The notes beneath the pieces are model-generated. The model saw only the letters and a list, made by a program, of their open reading frames with translations, did not search any database and was not told the origin of the DNA. The translations under genes and the position numbers were made by a program. From a bacterium (GTDB taxonomy: Bacteria; Patescibacteriota; Saccharimonadia; Saccharimonadales; Saccharimonadaceae), in the NCBI GenBank assembly GCA_004561445.1, contig SFVX01000001.1:496001-560000 (forward strand): DNA of 64,000 nucleotides. Reading direction: 5' to 3'. Shown here one piece after another: positions 41,983 to 48,938 of the stretch (its first letter is position 1; each line of letters starts with the position of its first letter).

Positions 41983-42788
41983 TTTTAGATTTTGAGTATT
42001 GGCAAAAACAAGGCAAAACGCCGCTTTTTCCGGAAGTGGATAGCTGGCCACCAGAGCAAAAGCGTTTTGCAGGAAAGTTGCTTTTGGTTGGCGGAAATAA
42101 GGGGAGTTTCTTTGCGGTGGCGAATGCGATGCAGATGGCGGTTAAGCGCGGCGCAGGCGAAGTGCGCGTAGTGATGCCAAAATCTTTGAAGGGCAAAGTA
42201 CCAAGTATGCCAGAGATAATTTTTGCCGAGGCGGAAGCATCGGGTGCGTTTGGCAAGTCGGCGCTCTCCGAGATTTTGTTGCAAGCGGCTTGGGCGGATG
42301 CGGTGGTCGTAGTGGGGGAGCTCGGGCGCAATGCGGAAACTTCAGTAATGATGGCAGAGTTTTTGAAGATTTGCGACAAGCCGATTTATCTAATGCGTGA
42401 TGCGGTGGATGCGGCGGCGGCCGATGTGATGAACTGGAGTTTAAATGAGGCACCGGTGACTTTGCTGGCGACTGTGCCACAACTGCAGAAATTACTACGT
42501 ACGATGTATTATCCGAAGATGATTACGCTATCAATGCCGACGAACCAGCTGGTGGAGACTTTGCATAAGTTTACGCTGAGCTTTGAGATGACGATAATGA
42601 CTTATCATAATGAACAGATTATTATGGCGCAGAATGGTGAGGTGATTACGGCTTCGATGCACGATACGGGCTTTACGCCGATCAATTTGTGGGATGGCAA
42701 AGCGGTGGTTGATACGGCGATTTTGCAGTTGTGGAATCCGGCGCAGGATACGCTAAAATGCATGGCGACCTCTGTTGTGCTTGAATAA
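41979..42788 (+). CDS. NnrD-like (ribokinase-fold) protein, probably not catalytic
   Basis: 269 residues. GKLLLVGGNKGSFFAVANAM and MAVKRGAGEVRVVMP resemble the start of ADP-dependent NAD(P)H-hydrate dehydratase (YjeF C-terminal domain). The GxGD motif that carries the catalytic Asp near the C-terminus is not visible; ITASMHDTGFTP is at the expected place. It may therefore be a diverged member with a different substrate or a binding role. It overlaps the xthA stop by 4 bp. Assignment to the fold is moderate. Confidence 0.5.
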   Translation: MILDFEYWQKQGKTPLFPEVDSWPPEQKRFAGKLLLVGGNKGSFFAVANAMQMAVKRGAGEVRVVMPKSLKGKVPSMPEIIFAEAEASGAFGKSALSEILLQAAWADAVVVVGELGRNAETSVMMAEFLKICDKPIYLMRDAVDAAAADVMNWSLNEAPVTLLATVPQLQKLLRTMYYPKMITLSMPTNQLVETLHKFTLSFEMTIMTYHNEQIIMAQNGEVITASMHDTGFTPINLWDGKAVVDTAILQLWNPAQDTLKCMATSVVLE

Positions 42789-42802
42789 ATAAATTGTTCA
42801 AT

Positions 42803-42834
42803 AAAAAGGACCGCCTCGGCGAGACGGTCTTTTT
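42803..42834. terminator. Terminator between the NnrD-like and phosphatidyltransferase genes
   Basis: AAAAAGGACCG and CGGTCTTTTT, one bulge, for both convergent genes. Confidence 0.75.
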
Positions 42835-42848
42835 GTAGTGGAGATGTG

Positions 42849-43916
42849 CTAGTTCTTGGCCAGCTTTTTGACGCGACTGAAGTCGACAATCAGGCTGATG
42901 ACGCTAAGTATTCCAGTCACGAGCAGACTGCAGAACGCGGCCCAGGCCATAAAAGTGCCAAACAGTGTGCCGGAAAGCGTGACGGCCATGGCGGTGCCGC
43001 CAAGCCAGACACAGATGGCGAGCATGCGGGCCTTATCGACGAGGCTAGCGCCAATGCCGTCCTTGAGCTTGCGACCTTTGATGAAAAACCAAAGGATGAA
43101 GAGCAAGTCGCGTCCAACGGTGAGGCAGATTGCTACAACGATAGTTGCCTTGAAACGAAGCATATCAGGCATAGCAAGCTGTCCAGACGTTGCAATGACG
43201 AAAGCGGCGGCGTTGGGATAGAGAATGAACTTATCTCCCAAGGGATCGAGCGCTTTGCCGGCTTTGGTAATCTGGCCGGTCGAGCGGGCGATGTAGCCGT
43301 CGAGCATATCCGTGAGGATGGCAGCGGCGAGTATCACGGTTGCAACTATATTACTCCAAGCGCCAAAGCTCTGAGTGACGTAGATGTGTGGCGTGATGAG
43401 TGCGACACCGATGCGAACGATGGAAATCCAGTTGGGGATTCCGATACTGCCGTTGGTGCCAGCAAGCCAGCTCTCGTCAATGGAGTTCATTGTCTTGAGT
43501 ACGCAGCGGAAAGCGTCGCAAACCGCAACGATGACGGCACCATACCACGCATAAGTGCGAATGATATTGGCAGCGTCGGGGTTGACGAGATGAAAAACTT
43601 CCTGGATCGTGCATAGGATGCAGATGCTGCCTAATGCAAAGATGCGGTAGGAAGAGTTGACGGGCGTCTGCCAGGGCGGAACTTGTCTCGCGAGGGAAGC
43701 TTCCTTGATGCCGAAGCTGATTTCGCGCCCATAACTCCACGCGCCGTGCGCCATGCAGACGACGATGTCGGCGGCGATGACCAGTCCTAAGAGATACCAG
43801 TCCACCATAAAGATAGCCGGAAAAATTGCGGCTACAATATTAAAGATGAGCAGGTTGATCTCGGACTTTGCCGGGTGAGCCAAGAAACACTTGGCGTAAT
43901 TCAATACCTTTTTCAT
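42849..43916 (-). CDS. CDP-alcohol phosphatidyltransferase
   Basis: 355 residues, polytopic. The family motif D-G-x2-A-R-x8-G-x3-D-x3-D is intact in DGYIARSTGQITKAGKALD and the following PLGDK. The enzyme joins a CDP-activated lipid and an alcohol (for example glycerol phosphate); the substrate is not readable. About 150 extra N-terminal residues with hydrophobic segments precede the catalytic domain. The start is the ATG after TAGGAGG; an upstream TTG lacks support. The gene is visibly more GC-rich than its neighbours (55% and 58% in two 60-base samples), which may indicate transfer. Confidence 0.87.
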   Translation of the reverse strand: MKKVLNYAKCFLAHPAKSEINLLIFNIVAAIFPAIFMVDWYLLGLVIAADIVVCMAHGAWSYGREISFGIKEASLARQVPPWQTPVNSSYRIFALGSICILCTIQEVFHLVNPDAANIIRTYAWYGAVIVAVCDAFRCVLKTMNSIDESWLAGTNGSIGIPNWISIVRIGVALITPHIYVTQSFGAWSNIVATVILAAAILTDMLDGYIARSTGQITKAGKALDPLGDKFILYPNAAAFVIATSGQLAMPDMLRFKATIVVAICLTVGRDLLFILWFFIKGRKLKDGIGASLVDKARMLAICVWLGGTAMAVTLSGTLFGTFMAWAAFCSLLVTGILSVISLIVDFSRVKKLAKN

Positions 43917-44070
43917 ATTGCACCTCCTAATGAGCAAACTGTCTCCCGAAGATTCTTAATCTGGGGGGGAGTAAAACAAGGTTCACCTTACATTATAGCA
44001 TAAACGGCGTAAAAAGTCAATGGAAGTAGGGTGTGATGGGTGGATTTTAAGCTTTTGACACCGCTTATGG

Positions 44071-44076
44071 TATACT
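44071..44076 (+). promoter_or_regulatory. -10 box of the first membrane-paralog gene
   Basis: TTATGGTATACT, with TATACT at 44071-44076, ends 10 nt before the ATG at 44087. The rest of the 43917-44086 gap shows no gene. Confidence 0.4.
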
Positions 44077-44086
44077 GATGGCATAA

Positions 44087-44689
44087 ATGAATGATAATAA
44101 TGATCCGCAAGAAATCGGGTTGCAAGAGAACAAAACGCAAGTCGTGCTACCGCAAGCCAATTATGTTAGTAAAAAACTCAAGAGATTTATAGCATGGGCG
44201 ACAGTGATGTATGCAATTTTTCTATCGGCTAGTATAGTCTTGGCGCTATATTTAGCTATATCGTCGATATATCTATTCTTTGATAACGGAGTTGGCGGTG
44301 TACTCTTTGCTATATATAATTTCATTTTCGGAGGACTGGCACTTATTTTATTGATAGTATCTACGAGAAAGTGGCAAAAGTTGCGAGTAGGCCTCAAGGA
44401 ACGCAGGCATGATGTCCGTGATACGGCAAAGTGTACGGCTAGTTTTTTTGATAAATTTGGGCTGGGCATAATAGCCGCGTGGTCAGTGATTGCATTTACG
44501 TTTTGGTTCTGGAATGGGGTAGCAGCGGCAATCTCAGGAGACCCTGCCTTGCAGGTGCTTGAGATAATGATTGCGATAAGTATACCGGTTGTGATTGTTA
44601 TAGTAGTATGTTTTTTTATTCTGCCGGCAGCACGCCTGCAGGATTATTTAATGTCTAATGAGGCAAAGGGGATATTCACAAATGTTTGA
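44087..44689 (+). CDS. Unknown four-TM membrane protein (paralog A)
   Basis: 200 residues. A polar N-terminus (1-35) is followed by four hydrophobic segments at about 35-65, 70-95, 122-147 and 155-180, with charged loops (RKWQKLRVGLKERRHDVRD). The arrangement and the LPAARLQDYLMSNEAKGIF end closely resemble the next gene (LPARKWEKMFNSELAREVF), so the two look like a tandem duplication. I do not recognise the family. The genes overlap by 8 bp. Confidence 0.7.
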   Translation: MNDNNDPQEIGLQENKTQVVLPQANYVSKKLKRFIAWATVMYAIFLSASIVLALYLAISSIYLFFDNGVGGVLFAIYNFIFGGLALILLIVSTRKWQKLRVGLKERRHDVRDTAKCTASFFDKFGLGIIAAWSVIAFTFWFWNGVAAAISGDPALQVLEIMIAISIPVVIVIVVCFFILPAARLQDYLMSNEAKGIFTNV

Positions 44690-45182
44690 TCCTAGTCGAG
44701 AAGCAGATAAATTTATGTACGCCGTATCGTCAATAGCGATGTGGACGCAAATCGTCTATGCGCTAGTGGTCGCATGTTGCTTTATTGCGCCTTGGAACCC
44801 CTATTTTATAACAGGGCCGTTCTGCGTCGTTCTGTTGATTACGACAATTATTGGAATCTATGGAATTGTGCAATATCATAAGCTAATGGCGGACAACAAC
44901 TTGTTTAAGGAAGATATTGTGGCGCAAAATAAAAGAGCATTAGTAAAAGCCGAGTACTTTTTTGACACGGAAAAGATGCTTGCAATTTGCGCAGTCGCAG
45001 CAGCGTTTCCGGGACTACTCACGTTTAGCATAATGGTTTTTCCGAGCATTGACCTCTGGACGTTTGTAGCTGCGATACCTATAGCGATAGCGCTACCGTT
45101 ATTTACGATTTGGTTGCCGGCAAGAAAATGGGAAAAGATGTTTAATTCTGAACTTGCGCGGGAGGTATTCGTAAACGAATGA
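44682..45182 (+). CDS. Unknown four-TM membrane protein (paralog B)
   Basis: 166 residues, four hydrophobic segments (about 18-38, 43-64, 97-118, 124-145) with a charged loop between the second and third. I chose the ATG at 44682 after AAAGGGG, overlapping the previous gene by 8 bp; a frame starting earlier has no ribosome-binding site. It is similar in layout to paralog A. The role is unknown. Confidence 0.7.
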   Translation: MFDPSREADKFMYAVSSIAMWTQIVYALVVACCFIAPWNPYFITGPFCVVLLITTIIGIYGIVQYHKLMADNNLFKEDIVAQNKRALVKAEYFFDTEKMLAICAVAAAFPGLLTFSIMVFPSIDLWTFVAAIPIAIALPLFTIWLPARKWEKMFNSELAREVFVNE

Positions 45183-45268
45183 AAAAACGCATGAAAAATA
45201 AAGTCGGGCCAAAAATGGGAGACAATGAAGTGAATTTTTAATGAGTAATAATGCAAAGTTCTGTAATT

Positions 45269-45295
45269 AAAAACAGCCCCCAAGGGCTGGTTTTT
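45269..45295. terminator. Terminator between paralog B and the DUF362 gene
   Basis: AAAAACAGCCC and GGGCTGGTTTTT around a four-base loop, between convergent genes. Confidence 0.8.
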
Positions 45296-45300
45296 GTTGG

Positions 45301-46179
45301 CTAGAGCTCGATAAGTTCGTAATCGGTGCTACCAAAACCAAGGGTTGCGGCGGCTTCGATGGTATGCTCGCCATGGCGCGAAGTGATGCGTTCGAGTAAA
45401 TGGTCGCGGCCCGGGTCGTCGGAATTTTTAACAAGGTCAATGCAGGCGCGATCAATGGCGATTGGGTCGAGCGAGGCGAGGATGCCAATATCTTTCATGC
45501 AAGGATCTTCGGCGACGGCACAGCAATCGCAATCGACGGACATGTTGCACATGATGTTGATAAAAGCCATGTTGCCGTTAAAATGTGCAACGACGGACGA
45601 AGCGGCGTCAGCCATGGCTTCGAGGAACTGGTCTTGCTCGGCGACGTTGCTCCAGAGCTCGTTTTGGTCTTTGGTTTTGCCGGCGGAGTGAATCCAGGCT
45701 TTGCCAGCAGAAGAGGCGACGCCGATAGAGAGTTGCTTAAGTGCGCCGCCATAGCCGCCCATCGGGTGACCTTTGAAATGTGAAAGTACGAGCATGGAAT
45801 CGTAATTGTTGAGATTTTGGCCGACGAAGTTTTGTTTGATGATTTTGCCGTTTGGAATTTCAAGCGTCGTGTCGGCCTCGGCGTCCATAATATCGACAGG
45901 GAAGTAATCGGTCCAGCCATGATCTTTGATGAGCTGTTGATGCTTCTCGGTGGTGTTGCGAGCGCCCTCGTAGGCGGTATTGCACTCGACGATAGTGCCG
46001 TGGACATGTTCGACGATAGAGCGCATAAATTCCGGATGGAGGTAGTTTTGGTTACCTTTTTCGCCGGAGTGAACCTTGACGGCAACTTTGCCGGTGAGTT
46101 CTTTGCCGAGTTTTTCATAGATTTTGACAACGTTTTCGGGGGTGATGTCTTTGATAAAGTAGACGGTTGATTTTGGCAT
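45301..46179 (-). CDS. DUF362-family protein
   Basis: 292 residues. The pattern VAVKVHSGEKGNQNYLHPEF, GGYGGALKQLSIGVAS and CNMSVDCDCCAVAEDPCM with a following DPIAIDRACIDL fits DUF362, a cytosolic family whose members often accompany iron-sulfur proteins. The five nearby cysteines could bind metal. I chose the ATG at 46179, where homology begins; a longer frame reaches into the pilin gene and has no ribosome-binding site. It follows the pilin gene closely, so both may share a transcript. The function is unknown. Confidence 0.78.
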   Translation of the reverse strand: MPKSTVYFIKDITPENVVKIYEKLGKELTGKVAVKVHSGEKGNQNYLHPEFMRSIVEHVHGTIVECNTAYEGARNTTEKHQQLIKDHGWTDYFPVDIMDAEADTTLEIPNGKIIKQNFVGQNLNNYDSMLVLSHFKGHPMGGYGGALKQLSIGVASSAGKAWIHSAGKTKDQNELWSNVAEQDQFLEAMADAASSVVAHFNGNMAFINIMCNMSVDCDCCAVAEDPCMKDIGILASLDPIAIDRACIDLVKNSDDPGRDHLLERITSRHGEHTIEAAATLGFGSTDYELIEL

Positions 46180-46192
46180 GGTTTTTCTTTCG

Positions 46193-46780
46193 TTATGAAT
46201 TATCTTGACAGGCGATAGCGCCGCTTTCGAGACGCATGAGAATGGTAGTGTGATTGAGTCCGGCGACTTTGCGAATGGAGCCTTCTTGGGTGCCACATTT
46301 GGTGCCGGAAGTGACGTAGATGGTATTGAGGTTGGTGATCTGTTCGTCTAATTTGTAGTCGGAATCGGCTGAGGCATCTTTGAGCCAACCGACTTTTGAG
46401 TCGGTAGTGCCGAGGTAGAGGAAGTTATAAGTTTCGCCGTTGGGGTCAGTAAATTGATCACCGCAGTTTTTGAAGGCGACGATGCGACCGTCGCTGGTTG
46501 AAGCGCCTTCGCATTTATTGTCAATATAGTGCGTGACAAGAGTCGTGACGCGCTTTTGGGTGTCGAACTGGTTGGTATCAAATGGCGTTTTGCCACTGTT
46601 GTGTTTTTGGTACTCGATGGTAGCCGACATAAAGCGCGCTAAGTCGTCTTTGCGCTGTGTATCGCGCTGAGAGCGCTGAAGCGCTGGCAGAGCAATAAAA
46701 ACCATAAGAAAGATTAATCCGCCGATGGCAAGTACAAGTACGACCTCAATGATCGTAAAACCTTTTTTAGAATTTCTCAT
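46193..46780 (-). CDS. Type IV pilin-like prepilin
   Basis: 195 residues. A class III signal KKGFTIIEVVLVLAIGG has the prepilin peptidase site G7|F8 and Glu at mature position 5 (E12), followed by the hydrophobic helix and a globular C-terminal domain with cysteines that could pair. The protein would assemble into a pilus or competence pseudopilus with machinery encoded elsewhere. A -10 TATAAT ends 7 nt before the ATG. Confidence 0.9.
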   Translation of the reverse strand: MRNSKKGFTIIEVVLVLAIGGLIFLMVFIALPALQRSQRDTQRKDDLARFMSATIEYQKHNSGKTPFDTNQFDTQKRVTTLVTHYIDNKCEGASTSDGRIVAFKNCGDQFTDPNGETYNFLYLGTTDSKVGWLKDASADSDYKLDEQITNLNTIYVTSGTKCGTQEGSIRKVAGLNHTTILMRLESGAIACQDNS

Positions 46781-46787
46781 GACTATA

Positions 46788-46793
46788 ATTATA
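46788..46793 (-). promoter_or_regulatory. -10 box of the pilin gene, leaderless type
   Basis: TATGCTTTATAAT on the minus strand, with TATAAT ending 7 nt before the ATG at 46780. Confidence 0.6.
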
Positions 46794-46809
46794 AAGCATA
46801 GGCGGATTC

Positions 46810-47445
46810 TTATTTATATAATTTATGCTTGATGGCGTAGTTTGAGACCGAACGGAAGTTCTTGTCGTAGGGGTAGGTTTGCTGGCCGAATTTGAGCCAC
46901 ATTTCGGACCAAGAAGCGCCAGTCTCGAGTAGTTTTTTGACGCGAGCGTCTTGCATGATTTTATTATCAGCTTGGTCGGTGAGATCGACGCAATTTTCTT
47001 CGTCGTAGAGTTTGCATTGGAGATCGCATTCAAGCTTGTCGCATTGGTAGGCGAATTTCGCTTCAGGCGTTTCGTGGGCGTCGAACTCGAGAAAGAGCGC
47101 TTCGATCTGCTCGCCGTCGAGAAGGTTGGCGAGAATTTTGTGGACGGCGGCGTGTTCGGCCTTTTCTTTGTCGGCTTTGTCGATTTCAAATTGAGTGAGA
47201 TCGCCGATGACAGTTTCGCCAAGCTCGTGAATGGCAAGCATGAAAATAACTTTTGTCAGATCAATATCATATCGATATTCGGATTTCATGGCGATGGCAA
47301 GCATTTGAACGCCATAAATGTGTTCGGCGATGCTTTCGAGGCGATCGCGCTTGGCGTTCCAGACTTGCCAGCCGGTGCGAATAGTGTCTTTGAGTGTATG
47401 ACAGAGTAAGTAATAATCGATAACTTTTTGGGCCTTTGATGACAT
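46810..47445 (-). CDS. HD-domain phosphohydrolase (YfbR/HDDC2-like)
   Basis: 211 residues. An HD-domain layout: SIAEHIYGVQMLAIAM gives the first His, then MLAIHELGETVIGDLTQFE gives the His-Glu pair and Asp of the metal site. This arrangement is seen in HDDC2/YfbR-type 5'-deoxynucleotidases, which cleave dNMPs. Substrate specificity is inferred only. AAAGGA precedes the ATG. A terminator for the upstream tRNA-Leu lies between it and that gene. Confidence 0.75.
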   Translation of the reverse strand: MSSKAQKVIDYYLLCHTLKDTIRTGWQVWNAKRDRLESIAEHIYGVQMLAIAMKSEYRYDIDLTKVIFMLAIHELGETVIGDLTQFEIDKADKEKAEHAAVHKILANLLDGEQIEALFLEFDAHETPEAKFAYQCDKLECDLQCKLYDEENCVDLTDQADNKIMQDARVKKLLETGASWSEMWLKFGQQTYPYDKNFRSVSNYAIKHKLYK

Positions 47446-47456
47446 GATAATCCTTT

Positions 47457-47489
47457 GAAAAAAATGCCAATTTGCAGGAAATTGGCATT
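47457..47489 (-). terminator. Terminator of tRNA-Leu(CAA)
   Basis: AATGCCAATTT and AAATTGGCATT around a five-base loop with the T run on the minus strand. Confidence 0.8.
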
Positions 47490-47510
47490 GAATAACTATT
47501 TTATAGCTTT

Positions 47511-47597
47511 TGGTGGGCGAGGAGGGACTTGAACCCTCACGACATTGCTGCCAACAGATTTTGAGTCTGTCGTGTATACCAATTTCACCACTCGCCC
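47511..47597 (-). tRNA. tRNA-Leu(CAA)
   Basis: 87 nt with encoded CCA end. Acceptor arms GGGCGAG and CTCGCCC pair. The anticodon loop CTCAAAA between ACAGA and TCTGT gives anticodon CAA. A long variable arm and a GGTTCAAGTCC T-arm confirm a class II leucine tRNA. Confidence 0.95.
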
Positions 47598-47610
47598 GAG
47601 TGATAGTGAT

Positions 47611-47616
47611 AGTTTA
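47611..47616 (-). promoter_or_regulatory. -10 box of tRNA-Leu(CAA)
   Basis: On the minus strand TTATGCTAAACT, 13 nt before the tRNA. It is back-to-back with the sortase promoter. Confidence 0.45.
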
Positions 47617-47637
47617 GCATAAAAAATGCGAATATGC

Positions 47638-47643
47638 TAGAAT
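47638..47643 (+). promoter_or_regulatory. -10 box of the sortase gene, leaderless type
   Basis: ATATGCTAGAAT, with TAGAAT ending 7 nt before the ATG at 47651. Confidence 0.6.
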
Positions 47644-47650
47644 AAGTGTA

Positions 47651-48901
47651 ATGGATAATGCGAATGGTGGGCAGAATGACTGGAATTATTGGCGTCGCGT
47701 GGCGAACGAGCAGGGCGCTGGTATTAGCACGGGCGGAAATCCTGGGCCAGGGCAGACTAATGTAAATGCGGCACCAGAGATGACAGATGCAGAGAAGCGT
47801 CGCCAGACAGCTACCAGTATTGCGCGCAAGAAGGTGCTTGAAGCTTATAAAATGTCGCCAAATGATTATAAGGCGCCGACGCAAGCCTCACCAGCGCCGA
47901 CCATCAACGCCGAAGACTGGCGTAAATACCATTCGGCCTGGCAAGATTATTATCAGAAATACTATGGCGAATATTATGGCAAGGCTGCGCGCGATTATGT
48001 GGCGCGAGAGCGATTAAAATTGGAGCGTGAGCAAGCCGAAAATGCGCGCAAAATGGTAGCCTCGGAGCCAGATCCAGCAATAGACGTCGAAGATGTGCAG
48101 GAAGGGTATCGCGAGCGGATTCGCAAAACGGCGGAGAAACGTGCTAAAAAAATGCGCAAATCACGGCATTTTATTCCAATTACACTTGGCATCTTAATAA
48201 TTCTGGCTGGCGTTTTCTTGCAATATAATCAAGTGATTATAGGAAACGTAATGGCGTATATGTCGCCAGGCAATAGCGAAGTTAGCGAGATCTCAGCACT
48301 CGATCCGACAATTTCGAAAGCCGTGCATGATTCGCCAACGCTAATGATTCCGAAACTTAACATCGAAGTGCCGGTAACCTTTGGTGAAGGTACGACAGTG
48401 CGCGAAATGAACATTAAAATGGCAAATGGTGTAGCAAACTTCTCGATTCCGGGCGCTTCGGCGGTGCCGGGACAGATTGGAAACTTTGTAATCTCTGGCC
48501 ACTCGGCTGGTAACGTTTATGAGCGAAGCCAATACAAATTTATCTTCTCGGGATTAACGCGCATGGCGGCCGACGATTTGATTTATATGGACTATAATGG
48601 CGTGCGTTATACATATAAAGTAACTGGTACGAAGACCGTAGATCCTACTAATGTAGCGTCTTTGCGCGAGATTGCAAATGAAAACGCAGGTAAACCAATG
48701 ATTACACTAATTACTTGTACGCCGCTTGGATCATCGAAGTATCGTTTACTGGTGTATGGAGAACAAATTTATCCAGCCTACAATAATGCGTCTTCGACCG
48801 AGCCAGCGACGGAAGAAGAAAAGGCGACCGAAGTCGAAATGCCAAAGAACGACGAAACGCCACTTCAACAACTCTGGAAATGGTTAACCGGACAAAGCTA
48901 A
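47651..48901 (+). CDS. Sortase with long cytoplasmic extension
   Basis: 416 residues. The C-terminal half is a sortase: catalytic H284 in ISGHSAG, C356 in LITCTPLG and R365 in KYRLLVYGE. A membrane segment (about 173-192) precedes it, so the catalytic domain lies outside. The first 172 residues are cytoplasmic and unusual: polar, Tyr-rich (YYQKYYGEYYGKAARDY) then coiled-coil-like and basic. Sortases attach LPxTG-type proteins to the wall or polymerise pili; substrates in this window are the LPKTG protein at 21680 and perhaps the MPKTG protein at 1038. A -10 box ends 7 nt before the ATG. Confidence 0.9.
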   Translation: MDNANGGQNDWNYWRRVANEQGAGISTGGNPGPGQTNVNAAPEMTDAEKRRQTATSIARKKVLEAYKMSPNDYKAPTQASPAPTINAEDWRKYHSAWQDYYQKYYGEYYGKAARDYVARERLKLEREQAENARKMVASEPDPAIDVEDVQEGYRERIRKTAEKRAKKMRKSRHFIPITLGILIILAGVFLQYNQVIIGNVMAYMSPGNSEVSEISALDPTISKAVHDSPTLMIPKLNIEVPVTFGEGTTVREMNIKMANGVANFSIPGASAVPGQIGNFVISGHSAGNVYERSQYKFIFSGLTRMAADDLIYMDYNGVRYTYKVTGTKTVDPTNVASLREIANENAGKPMITLITCTPLGSSKYRLLVYGEQIYPAYNNASSTEPATEEEKATEVEMPKNDETPLQQLWKWLTGQS

Positions 48902-48934
48902 AAAATATCTCCCTTTGCGGGAGGTATTTTTTTG
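48901..48934. terminator. Terminator between the sortase and PEGA genes
   Basis: AAAAATATCTCCC and GGGAGGTATTTTTTT, serving both convergent genes. Confidence 0.85.
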
Positions 48935-48938
48935 TTGA

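Noticed and set aside
42780..42840. Insertion-sequence end
   Set aside because: The inverted repeat is a terminator with a T run shared by two convergent genes; no transposase or target duplication is present.
42846..43616. 256-residue open frame antisense to the phosphatidyltransferase
   Set aside because: It mirrors the GC-rich gene codon by codon, has no ribosome-binding site, and its product is low-complexity without membrane or domain pattern. The opposite strand has the complete family motif.
45495..46130. 211-residue frame in the DUF362 region
   Set aside because: Another frame of the DUF362 gene, Ser/Pro/Thr-rich, with no conserved motif.
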